8,072 bases of DNA, from positions 1 through 8,072 of the forward strand of contig CALDZS010000043.1 in the NCBI GenBank assembly GCA_937944065.1, in the 5' to 3' direction. The notes beneath the pieces are model-generated. The model did no database searches and was not told the DNA's origin. It saw only the letters and a program-made list of their open reading frames with translations. This DNA is from an uncultured Amylibacter sp. GTDB lineage: Bacteria > Pseudomonadota > Alphaproteobacteria > Rhodobacterales > Rhodobacteraceae. The translations under genes were made by a program, and so were the position numbers. Shown here in pieces: positions 1 through 6,763 of the stretch; the stretch's first letter is position 1, and every line of letters begins with the position of its first letter.

Positions 1-1158
1 CGCTTCTGTAGGTTGCAATGCCATACCAGCGCTGCCTGCATAGGTCACAATTGCCACCTTATCGGTTGGACGCAGGGTGCTGAGCAGCAGGCGGAATGAT
101 TTCTTCAGCAGTCCTAGTTTGTTGGGCGCTTCCATTGACCCTGAAGTGTCGATCAGAAACACTAAGTTCAATGGTGGACGATCTTCGATCACAGGCTTGG
201 CGCCTTGGATACCAATATGCAGAAGGTTGGTGTCTGGATTCCACGGTGTCTGGAATACATTCACTGAAGTTGAGAAGGGTGCTTCTGAAACATCTGGTGC
301 GGGGTATTCATAGGGGAAATAATTCACCAATTCTTCTATGCGAACTGCATCTGCATTCGGCATTTGTCCGTTTTGGATCGCCGCGCGCACATATGAATAA
401 GCGGCCGTGTCCACATCGATTGAAAAGGTTGAGACGGGCTCATCTGCGACGGTTTTCAACGCGCTGACTGGCTTCTCTGCAAACGTTTCATTATCGATTT
501 GAGGCTGAGCGACTTTCTTTTCTATTTGCGCAGTAGGCGCAACGAAGTCATTAGAGGATCGAAGACTGTCGGCAAGTTTGCTGCGCTTGGTCGCGACTGC
601 ATGACCTTGGCTGCTTTGCGACAATACTTCACGTTCGACCTGAGGTGTTGGTGGAGCCATGGCTTTTGGCTTAGGTTTTGCGGCTGGCGTGGGTGCTGGC
701 GCTGTGAAAGTATCTGCGTCGGATGACGTTGCCACCTCCTCTGCACGTGCGGCAGGTTTGGCTTTGATATTGCCGGTGCTGCTTCCCCCAGCGTCCCAAG
801 CACCACCATCGGCTTTGCCAATCAGCGTTCCAACTTCGGGTGCATCAGTAAGTGCGCCGTAGTTTGGGTCGTCCAGCATGTCGCGCGTGATCACAAGGGT
901 TAGACCTGCAAGGCATAGAAAGCTGGTCGCATAAAGTGCGGGGCGGGATGTTAGTTTATCAATCATGTTCAATACTCCTGTCCAAATGCCAGACACTTTT
1001 TGTGTTGGCTTATGGATAGGACGCGCCTTGGGCGCCAATTCTTGGGCAGCTTCGAATTTTTTTCGCGCAAGGGCGATTGCAGTCGCTTTTTTATCTGCGT
1101 CTATCTCAGGTTTCGCGGCTTTTAGCGCGCGTTTAAGATCGTTTAGCTGGTCGGTCAT
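1..1158 (-). CDS. Membrane-anchored VWA-domain protein (YfbK-type), 3' end cut off by window edge; possible anti-sigma/sensor
   Basis: The frame is open from the ATG at 1158 to base 1 (386 residues, no stop), so the C-terminus lies outside the window. The first 64 residues are charged and probably cytoplasmic. One membrane span lies at about 73-90 (after Lys68/Arg72, so N-in), followed by an Ala/Pro/Lys-rich linker at about 153-172. Residues about 240-285 match the N-terminal segment seen in YfbK-type proteins (STFSIDVDT at 243-251, EELVNYF at 275-281). A VWA domain then begins, with the metal-site motif DTSGS at 337-341. The start is supported by AGAGGAG at 1173-1167, eight bases upstream, and by the ATGA overlap with the sigma gene. 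The family is recognised with good confidence. The anti-sigma role is inferred from topology and coupling; no zinc-type HxxxCxxC anti-sigma motif is present in the head. Confidence 0.88.
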   Translation of the reverse strand, partial: MTDQLNDLKRALKAAKPEIDADKKATAIALARKKFEAAQELAPKARPIHKPTQKVSGIWTGVLNMIDKLTSRPALYATSFLCLAGLTLVITRDMLDDPNYGALTDAPEVGTLIGKADGGAWDAGGSSTGNIKAKPAARAEEVATSSDADTFTAPAPTPAAKPKPKAMAPPTPQVEREVLSQSSQGHAVATKRSKLADSLRSSNDFVAPTAQIEKKVAQPQIDNETFAEKPVSALKTVADEPVSTFSIDVDTAAYSYVRAAIQNGQMPNADAVRIEELVNYFPYEYPAPDVSEAPFSTSVNVFQTPWNPDTNLLHIGIQGAKPVIEDRPPLNLVFLIDTSGSMEAPNKLGLLKKSFRLLLSTLRPTDKVAIVTYAGSAGMALQPTEA

Positions 1159-1703
1159 GGATACCGCTCCTCTGCTGTGGCCAAAGCGCGGAGGTGCTTT
1201 TTGGCCTCGCTGATGCGCCAAGAAACTGTGCCGGGCGAAATGCTTAGCACTTCGGCGGCCTCATTGTGGGTCATGTCTTCGCTTAGGGTTAGAACCAAGG
1301 TCTCGCGTAGATCATCAGGTAAGGCACGCATTGCTTGGGTTAACCATTCAAGCTCTCGTGAATGGGCCGCGTTCGACTGGCTATGTAATTCGGTGACATC
1401 GCCCCATGCCTCATGCGCTGATCTACGGGTCTGTTGTTTGCGAATATGGTCTTTGGCTGCGTTGATGGTGACGCGGTAAAGCCACGTTGTGAATTTTGCG
1501 TCACCGCGGAAGGATGTGATTTTACCGACAAGGCTGGCGCATATATCCTGTGCCAAATCTTCGGCTTGGGCTTGGGAACCAACCAGTCTAAAGCCGACGC
1601 GTAGGATCATGTCATAGTGACGAGTGACAAGTTGTTCAAACGCGTCGCCATCGCCGGCCTGCGCGCTGGTTACCAAACTTTCGTCGCTTTGTTCCATCAA
1701 CAT
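1155..1703 (-). CDS. ECF-type RNA polymerase sigma factor
   Basis: This 182-residue protein has the two-domain plan of ECF sigma factors. Region 2 is at about 21-89 (core-binding and -10 recognition, including DLAQDI at 49-54 and FTTWLYRVTINAAKDHIRK at 71-89). A variable linker spans about 90-118. Region 4 is at about 122-172 (ALPDDLRETLVL, then a helix-turn-helix at about 144-166 containing HNEAAEVLSISPGTVSWRI). It would direct RNA polymerase to a specific regulon. An in-frame TAG two codons upstream (1709-1707) fixes the start at ATG 1703 or ATG 1697; neither has a visible Shine-Dalgarno. The stop overlaps the start of the VWA gene (ATGA, 1158-1155), so the pair is probably translated together, as is common for sigma/anti-sigma pairs. 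The exact ECF group and stimulus cannot be told from sequence alone. Confidence 0.92.
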   Translation of the reverse strand: MLMEQSDESLVTSAQAGDGDAFEQLVTRHYDMILRVGFRLVGSQAQAEDLAQDICASLVGKITSFRGDAKFTTWLYRVTINAAKDHIRKQQTRRSAHEAWGDVTELHSQSNAAHSRELEWLTQAMRALPDDLRETLVLTLSEDMTHNEAAEVLSISPGTVSWRISEAKKHLRALATAEERYP

Positions 1704-1731
1704 ATGCTATTGGACGCACGCCAAAGGTCAA
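1704..1731 (-). promoter_or_regulatory. Candidate sigma70-like promoter of the sigma/VWA operon
   Basis: On the minus strand TTGACC (1731-1726) and TAGCAT (1709-1704) are separated by 16 bases; they match the -35 in five of six and the -10 in four of six positions. Transcription would then begin at about the ATG codons (1703/1697), which would make the mRNA leaderless or nearly so. This is a motif match by eye only. Confidence 0.3.
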
Positions 1732-1770
1732 TCCTTGGAAGTTTTTTGAGAAGTTTTATTGTTAAACGGA

Positions 1771-1796
1771 AAAGCCCCAGAAAAACCTGGGGCTTT
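1771..1796 (-). terminator. Intrinsic terminator downstream of gabD
   Basis: A perfect 10-base-pair stem (1771-1780 with 1787-1796, AAAGCCCCAG/CTGGGGCTTT) encloses a 6-base loop. It starts 24 bases after the gabD stop. On the minus strand the stem ends in CTTTT followed by CCGTTTAAC, a short and imperfect U-tract. It separates gabD from the downstream sigma gene, whose own candidate promoter lies between terminator and gene. Confidence 0.8.
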
Positions 1797-1819
1797 GTTA
1801 CTTTTATTGGTCTGCGATT

Positions 1820-3301
1820 TCAGACGTCTACGCTGGTACAGATGTATTTCAGTTCCAGAAAATCATCCATGCCGTGATGCGATCCTTCGCGACCCAAGCC
1901 TGATTGTTTGACACCACCGAATGGTGCTACCTCGGTCGAGATAAGGCCGGTGTTCACACCAACCATGCCGTATTCCAAACCTTCTTGAACGCGTGTGATG
2001 CGGTTGATGTCGTCAGAATAGAAATAGCTGGCTAGGCCGTAAATCGTGTCATTTGCTGCGGCTATAACCTCTTCTTCGGTTTTGAATTTGAACAAGGGGG
2101 CAAGTGGGCCAAAGGTTTCGTCTTGGGTAACCATCATATCCGATGTCACGCCTGTGATAACTGTCGGTTCAAAGAAAGTGCCGCCCAAAGTGTGGCGCGC
2201 GCCACCTGTTAGTACTTTGGCACCTTTGTCTGTGGCATCCTTGATGTGGCTTTCAACTTTTTCCAAAGCAGCTGCGTTTATCAACGGTCCAGCCGTTGTG
2301 CCGTCGGTCAGGCCATCACCAACATTCAGCTCTTTTACGGCTGCTGCAAGTTTTTCGGCGAATGCGTCATAGACGCCTTCTTGGACGTAAATGCGGTTCG
2401 CACAAACACATGTTTGGCCGTTATTGCGGTATTTAGAAATCATCGCACCGCGTACAGCCTTGTCCAGATCGGCATCGTCAAACACGATAAAAGGTGCGTT
2501 GCCGCCCAACTCCAGGCCCAGTTTCATGATCTGATCAGCTGCTTGGCGCATCAGAATGCGACCCACATTCGTGGAACCCGTGAAGGTCAATTTGCGAACC
2601 GTTGGGTTTGAGCAAAATTCTTTGCCAATATCGCTGGCTTTGGTTGAAGGGATAACGCTGAGCAATCCTTTGGGCAGCCCCGCCATGTCGCAAATCTTGG
2701 CGATGGCCAGTGCGGACAATGGTGTAAGTTCTGCTGGACGCACCACGAACGAGCAGCCTGCTGCGAGTGCTGGTGCCAATTTACGGGCGATCATGGCGGA
2801 CGGAAAATTCCATGGTGTGATCGCAGAAACTACGCCGATCGGCGCTTTTTGTACAACGATGCGTTTGTTGCGATCATGGCCGGGGATCGTCTCGCCATAA
2901 ATGCGTTTCGCCTCTTCTGCGAACCATTCAAAGAAACTTGCGGAGTATTTAACTTCGCCGATACCTTCGGCCAAAGGTTTGCCCATTTCAGCAGTCAGGA
3001 TCATGCCCAAATCATCAGCATTTTCCAACATTAAGTCGCTGATCCTGCGGATGATTGCGGCCTTTTCCTTGCCCGTGTATTTTGCCCATTCTTTTTGCGC
3101 CTTTTCGGCGACGGCGATGGCAGCACGGGTTTCTTCAACTGAAATGTCGGGGATATTGGCGATGACATCACCACGCGCTGGGTTGACTACATCAAATCTA
3201 TCGCCACTTTTGGCATCGACCCATTCGCCTGCGATATAAGCTTTGTCAGCTAAAAGATCAGGGTTTTTAAGCAGTGATAATAGGTCTGTTTGATCGAGCA
3301 T
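1820..3301 (-). CDS. gabD: Succinate-semialdehyde dehydrogenase [NAD(P)+]
   Basis: This 493-residue aldehyde dehydrogenase oxidises succinate semialdehyde to succinate in the cytoplasm, the last step of GABA degradation. It resembles E. coli GabD closely along its length (for example FEWFAEEAKRIYGETIPGH at 124-142). Catalytic elements are visible: Asn165 in TPWNFP, the nucleotide-binding GSTNVG at 242-247, Glu264 in LELGG, nucleophile Cys298 in NNGQTCVC, and ETFGP at 395-399. Arg173 and Arg292 fall where GabD enzymes bind the substrate carboxylate. Cys300, two residues after the nucleophile, could form the redox-switch disulfide known in human SSADH. The usually conserved Lys of the KPA cofactor motif is Arg188 here. 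I chose ATG 3301 because AGAGGA lies six bases upstream and it gives the family's usual length; an in-frame ATG at 3400 would add 33 unrelated residues. It is divergent from the DUF1523 gene. Confidence 0.95.
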   Translation of the reverse strand: MLDQTDLLSLLKNPDLLADKAYIAGEWVDAKSGDRFDVVNPARGDVIANIPDISVEETRAAIAVAEKAQKEWAKYTGKEKAAIIRRISDLMLENADDLGMILTAEMGKPLAEGIGEVKYSASFFEWFAEEAKRIYGETIPGHDRNKRIVVQKAPIGVVSAITPWNFPSAMIARKLAPALAAGCSFVVRPAELTPLSALAIAKICDMAGLPKGLLSVIPSTKASDIGKEFCSNPTVRKLTFTGSTNVGRILMRQAADQIMKLGLELGGNAPFIVFDDADLDKAVRGAMISKYRNNGQTCVCANRIYVQEGVYDAFAEKLAAAVKELNVGDGLTDGTTAGPLINAAALEKVESHIKDATDKGAKVLTGGARHTLGGTFFEPTVITGVTSDMMVTQDETFGPLAPLFKFKTEEEVIAAANDTIYGLASYFYSDDINRITRVQEGLEYGMVGVNTGLISTEVAPFGGVKQSGLGREGSHHGMDDFLELKYICTSVDV

Positions 3302-3475
3302 AGCGCGTCCTCTGTCAATAAAATGGGGTTTGGCAGAATGCGTCGCACACTCGGGCGGTACGCGCAACCAAATAGCGTAGGCTGGCGTACCTTTGGCCAA
3401 AAAGTGAATGACACGGCGTTATTTCTGAAGATAGCGCGGGTAATGCCTAGAAACTGCGGAACCTAGTCTTTATAT
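3302..3475. promoter_or_regulatory. Divergent intergenic region between gabD and the DUF1523 gene
   Basis: These 174 bases must hold the promoters of both outward-facing genes. On the minus side AGAGGA (3313-3308) is the gabD ribosome-binding site. On the plus side a TATATA (3471-3476) could be a -10 element, but I see no good -35 for it. A cluster of GCGTA repeats and the palindrome TTTGGCCAAA (3392-3401) lie in the middle. No conserved ECF promoter pair (GGAAC with CGTC/CGTT) is convincing; the GGAAC at 3458-3462 lacks a suitably spaced partner. Confidence 0.6.
3357..3391. repeat. GCGTA inverted/direct repeat cluster, candidate operator
   Basis: GGTACGC (3357-3363) and GCGTACC (3385-3391) are perfect inverted 7-mers. 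A third GCGTA copy at 3375-3379 forms a TACGC-N11-GCGTA inverted repeat with the first, and lies exactly 10 bases, about one helical turn, from the last copy (3385-3389). The spacing suggests a regulator dimer or tetramer binding one face of the DNA. No regulator gene is in the window, so the protein is unknown. Confidence 0.4.
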
Positions 3476-4255
3476 ATGCCCCAAGCAACAAACTGGATCG
3501 AAGATATGCTCAACACAATCATCGCGACACTATTCAATTGGTCACCCTATGTGCTGGCGATCCTGCTGTTGATCATCTTGTTTCGCCGTTTCATGCCATC
3601 TTTCATCAAAATTTGGATCGTAAAATTATTGGCGATGCTGATGTGGGCGTCCTATGTGGTTGGTTTTTTTCATTATACTTTGCCACAACGCGACATCGTT
3701 TTGCTGTTGGATTCCTATGAAAAGCGCATGGACGTATCCAACAATGCGCTGTTTTGGGGGCAGCCCGACGCTGGCACGTTGAAAAGCGATACACGGGATG
3801 TTCGTTTCGTGGATGCGCAACGCCCCGACGGCAGCGTGATAGTCTATCGTAACGAGGATACGTCTTTCGGTTGGCCACCGTATTTTAAATTCGACAGTTC
3901 GAATTTGGGCGCAGAGGTTAAGCAATTGTTATCAACACCAGACGACCCCAAATGGGTTGCTGTGCGTCACTACGGGTGGCGTAATACAATCTTCTCGATT
4001 TTCCCGAACATGACATCCGTGAAACAAGTGGCTGGCCCTGATGTGCGCCTGATCCCATGGTTCAATATTGTCTTCTTCATAATCCTCAGCTTGATTATCC
4101 TTGGTGTTTTCCGCCTGATGCAAAAATTTAAGCGTAGCCGCATCGACCCGTTGGTTGAGGGTGCCGAAGATGTTTGGGATGATGTGGCCACCGGATCAGA
4201 AACCATGGGCGATAAGGTGCGCAATTGGTTCAAACGTTTGGGCGGTAAACCGTAA
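3476..4255 (+). CDS. DUF1523 family integral membrane protein
   Basis: This 259-residue protein is recognised as DUF1523, a family of unknown function that I know from Rhodobacterales. The diagnostic core is FHYTLPQRDIV (65-75), TRDVRFVDAQRPDG (106-119), YRNEDT (124-129), GWPPYFKFDSSNL (132-144) and VRHYGWRN (163-170). There are three hydrophobic segments at about 22-37, 44-65 and 195-214. The positive loop RRFMPSFIK (37-45) and the positive run after the last span (KFKRSR) predict cytoplasmic positions, placing the conserved core (about 66-194) in the periplasm. The C-terminal tail is charged and amphipathic. The start is uncertain: ATG 3476 has no close Shine-Dalgarno, and ATG 3506 (residue 11) follows GGATCGAAG and would suit the TATATA as a -10. 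The stop is 77 bases before ilvD, with no strong terminator between. Confidence 0.85.
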   Translation: MPQATNWIEDMLNTIIATLFNWSPYVLAILLLIILFRRFMPSFIKIWIVKLLAMLMWASYVVGFFHYTLPQRDIVLLLDSYEKRMDVSNNALFWGQPDAGTLKSDTRDVRFVDAQRPDGSVIVYRNEDTSFGWPPYFKFDSSNLGAEVKQLLSTPDDPKWVAVRHYGWRNTIFSIFPNMTSVKQVAGPDVRLIPWFNIVFFIILSLIILGVFRLMQKFKRSRIDPLVEGAEDVWDDVATGSETMGDKVRNWFKRLGGKP

Positions 4256-4332
4256 GCCACGTTTTACACTGGTCTTTTCTGCCAGTCTTTGGCAAAACTC
4301 GTGTGTTATCAAAACTTGCGAAAGACTGACCC
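4256..4332 (+). promoter_or_regulatory. ilvD 5' leader with mutually exclusive stems
   Basis: Three pairings share bases 4282-4286: ACTGG/CCAGT (4268-4272 with 4282-4286), GCCA/TGGC (4281-4284 with 4290-4293) and an 8-base perfect pairing CAGTCTTT/AAAGACTG (4283-4290 with 4321-4328). The last covers the GAAAG at 4320-4324, the only ribosome-binding-like sequence before ATG 4333. There is no leader peptide with Ile/Val/Leu codons and no U-tract, so classical attenuation is not supported. Control of translation start is a possibility only. Confidence 0.35.
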
Positions 4333-6174
4333 ATGATCCCATATCGTTCCCGCACCACGACACACGGCCGTAACATGGCAGGTGCACGCGGCCTTTGGCG
4401 TGCAACTGGCATGACTGACGAAGATTTTGGCAAGCCGATCATTGCAGTTGTTAACAGCTTTACACAGTTCGTGCCGGGTCACGTTCACCTAAAGGATATA
4501 GGTCAGCTGGTTGCAGGAGAGATCGAGGCTGCGGGCGGGGTTGCCAAGGAATTCAACACAATTGCTGTGGATGATGGGATTGCCATGGGGCATGACGGGA
4601 TGCTGTATTCCTTACCCTCACGCGAGATTATTGCCGACAGTGTCGAATACATGGTCAACGCGCACTGCGCAGACGCCATGGTGTGTATTTCCAACTGCGA
4701 TAAGATTACTCCGGGTATGATGATGGCTGCAATGCGTCTGGATATCCCCGTTGTGTTCGTCTCTGGCGGTCCAATGGAGGCTGGTAAGGTCGACATAGAT
4801 GGCGAGTTGCGCAAAGTCGATCTGGTCGATGCGATGATCGAGGCGGCCAACCCAGATATGTCCGACGCCAATGTCCAAGCGATTGAAGAGGCGGCGTGCC
4901 CGACATGCGGTTCTTGTTCTGGCATGTTCACTGCGAATTCGATGAACTGCTTGGCCGAGGCGTTGGGGCTGGCCTTGCCCGGCAACGGATCGACGTTGGC
5001 GACCCATTCCAAACGCGAGGCGTTGTTCCGCGAGGCGGGACGTCTGATCGTTGATCTGACCAAAGATTACTACGAAAATGGTAACACGTCTCGTTCCGCT
5101 CGTGGCATCGCCACTAAAGCTGCGTTTGAGAATGCCATGACCATGGATATAACTATGGGTGGATCGACCAACACAATTCTTCATTTGCTAGCTATCGCGC
5201 GCGAAGGCGAAGTTGATTTCACCGTTGACGATATCGACCGTTTGTCGCGCGGCACGCCGTGCTTGTGCAAAGTTGCACCAGCTGTGGCGAATGTTCACAT
5301 GGAAGACGTGCACCGCGCTGGCGGCATTTTTGCCCTGTTAGGCGAATTGGATCGGTGCGGATTGTTGGATACCACAGTGTCCACGGTGCATACGCCAACG
5401 ATGGCGCAAGCGATTGCCAAATGGGACGTGACGATTTCAAATGATCCAGCGGCGCATGATCTGTTTCTTGCTGCCCCAGGGGGTGTTCGCACGGTGCAGG
5501 CATTCAGCCAGTCGCGCCTGTACAAAGAGTTGGACCTTGACCGCGCAAATGGTGTGATCCGCAACAAAGCGAATGCCCACAGCGAGGATGGCGGTTTGGC
5601 GGTTCTGTTCGGCAATATCGCGCAACAAGGCTGCGTTGTGAAAACAGCTGGCGTTGATGACAGTATTCTAAAATTCAGCGGCCCCGCGATTGTCTGCGAA
5701 AGCCAAGACGAGGCTGTGAACCGTATTTTGAACAAAGAAGTCAAAGCGGGCGATGTGGTCATCATCCGCTATGAAGGCCCGCGCGGTGGGCCGGGTATGC
5801 AAGAAATGTTGTACCCGACATCGTACCTGAAATCGATGCGCTTGGGCAAAGCCTGTGCGCTGATCACTGATGGTCGTTTTTCTGGAGGAACGTCTGGTCT
5901 GTCTATCGGCCATGTCAGCCCAGAGGCAGGTGAGGGTGGTAATATCGGCCTGATCGTTGAAGGCGACACCATTGAAATCGATATCCCGAACCGCACCATC
6001 AATGTGGCGCTGTCAGACGAAGAACTGGCAACACGTCGCGCGGCAATGGACGCCAAAGGCGATGCGGCTTGGAAGCCCGAGAAACCTCGCAAACGCAAAG
6101 TATCGCGTGCACTGAAAGCATATGCATCTTTGGTGACGAATGCTTCCGAGGGTGCAGTTCGCATGGACCCTTAG
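4333..6174 (+). CDS. ilvD: Dihydroxy-acid dehydratase
   Basis: This 613-residue cytoplasmic Fe-S enzyme removes water from 2,3-dihydroxy-isovalerate and 2,3-dihydroxy-3-methylvalerate, a late step of valine, leucine and isoleucine synthesis. It aligns along its full length with the long (about 616-residue) E. coli IlvD type. Visible signatures are the cluster cysteines Cys122 in NCDKITPG and Cys195 in PTCGSCSGMF, the metal ligands Asp81, Asp123 and Lys124 (the last usually carbamylated), DGRFSGG at 513-519 with the likely catalytic Ser517, and the family signature SIGHVSPEA at 524-532. The start gives the conserved N-terminus YRSRTTTHGRNMAGARGLWRA expected for this family; the ribosome-binding site is weak (GAAAG, eight bases upstream). 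No terminator is visible after the stop, so downstream genes may be co-transcribed. No catalytic residue is missing. Confidence 0.97.
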   Translation: MIPYRSRTTTHGRNMAGARGLWRATGMTDEDFGKPIIAVVNSFTQFVPGHVHLKDIGQLVAGEIEAAGGVAKEFNTIAVDDGIAMGHDGMLYSLPSREIIADSVEYMVNAHCADAMVCISNCDKITPGMMMAAMRLDIPVVFVSGGPMEAGKVDIDGELRKVDLVDAMIEAANPDMSDANVQAIEEAACPTCGSCSGMFTANSMNCLAEALGLALPGNGSTLATHSKREALFREAGRLIVDLTKDYYENGNTSRSARGIATKAAFENAMTMDITMGGSTNTILHLLAIAREGEVDFTVDDIDRLSRGTPCLCKVAPAVANVHMEDVHRAGGIFALLGELDRCGLLDTTVSTVHTPTMAQAIAKWDVTISNDPAAHDLFLAAPGGVRTVQAFSQSRLYKELDLDRANGVIRNKANAHSEDGGLAVLFGNIAQQGCVVKTAGVDDSILKFSGPAIVCESQDEAVNRILNKEVKAGDVVIIRYEGPRGGPGMQEMLYPTSYLKSMRLGKACALITDGRFSGGTSGLSIGHVSPEAGEGGNIGLIVEGDTIEIDIPNRTINVALSDEELATRRAAMDAKGDAAWKPEKPRKRKVSRALKAYASLVTNASEGAVRMDP

Positions 6175-6206
6175 GGTTATTTACTCAACAAAGGCGGTTC
6201 AATCAG

Positions 6207-6281
6207 ATGGCAAAGGCGCAGCAATTATTGGTCATCATCAGTGACACGATGTTCTGCGGTCACGCGTCAGGTTCACCATGA
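6207..6281 (+). CDS. Possible 24-residue mini-ORF or leader peptide
   Basis: ATG 6207 is preceded by AAAGGCGG (6190-6197), a near-consensus ribosome-binding site nine bases upstream. It encodes 24 residues beginning MAKAQQLLVIISDTMF and ending in GSP. Its stop overlaps the start of the next gene as ATGA (6278-6281), which would couple translation of the two. I recognise no family. Support is the ribosome-binding site and the overlap only; it may be no more than a translated leader, or chance. Confidence 0.35.
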   Translation: MAKAQQLLVIISDTMFCGHASGSP

Positions 6282-6763
6282 CCGAACGCCAAATCAAACG
6301 GTTTGACAAACCAACAGCATTGCGCCCCAATGAACCAATCGCGGACGGGGTCAGCTTGTCGTTTGATGCCAATGCCGCGATGTCTTTGATGGCAAGCACA
6401 GAAACATCTGACGGAATTGATCGTTTGATTATACGCGCCGCCAATCGTCATTCTGATGATTGGTTGGGATTGGAGATAACCATCCCAGACAGCTGCGCAC
6501 GCCTTGATCTGACTTTACGCTATGCCCCGACAGAACGTCTTTTCCCGCGGGTCTACTATACGGTTGATGGCCGAGAGCATAGCCTAGATGAACCTGATCG
6601 CACGGCACCTGCGACCTATGGCACCTTGCCGTTTGACACCCAAGTTTGGCGGGACATGGCGGGTCGTCAAGATATTACCAAGATGAAGCTGGCCTTGCTG
6701 TTGCCAGCGCGACCTTGGTTGGCGCTGGGCCTTCAATCGATTGTCGAGGTGCCGCATGCCTAA
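6278..6763 (+). CDS. Hypothetical protein, partner of the downstream glycosyltransferase
   Basis: I do not recognise this 161-residue protein. It has no signal peptide or membrane span and only one cysteine (in PDSCARLD), so it is probably cytoplasmic. Alternating hydrophobic stretches (DRLIIRAA, WLGLEITIP, LDLTLRY, RVYYTVDG, LALGLQSIVEV) suggest a beta-rich fold, perhaps a beta-sandwich; that is a guess from pattern. The start ATG 6278 has a modest AGG seven bases upstream, and an in-frame TGA at 6242-6244 limits any extension. Its last codons overlap the glycosyltransferase start by eight bases (6756-6763), so the two products are likely made in fixed ratio and may work on the same glycan. 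It lies 103 bases after ilvD without a visible terminator. Confidence 0.75.
   Translation: MTERQIKRFDKPTALRPNEPIADGVSLSFDANAAMSLMASTETSDGIDRLIIRAANRHSDDWLGLEITIPDSCARLDLTLRYAPTERLFPRVYYTVDGREHSLDEPDRTAPATYGTLPFDTQVWRDMAGRQDITKMKLALLLPARPWLALGLQSIVEVPHA

Noticed and set aside
77..821. Several open frames on both strands in 1-1158
   Set aside because: They overlap the true VWA frame, which runs unbroken from 1158 to base 1 and carries recognisable motifs.
3302..3400. Upstream extension of gabD to ATG 3400 (33 more residues)
   Set aside because: The extra residues do not resemble the family, and ATG 3301 has a good AGAGGA site and gives the usual length.
3458..3480. GGAAC as an ECF -35 element before the DUF1523 gene
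   Set aside because: No CGTC/CGTT-like -10 at the right distance.
4503..5184. Long open frames on the minus strand opposite ilvD (186 and 188 residues)
   Set aside because: They lie antisense to an intact, highly conserved gene and their translations show no family features; they reflect codon bias.
6741..6755. TTG start of the glycosyltransferase five codons earlier
   Set aside because: It would place the GAGG ribosome-binding site inside the gene; ATG 6756 is directly followed by the family's first strand.
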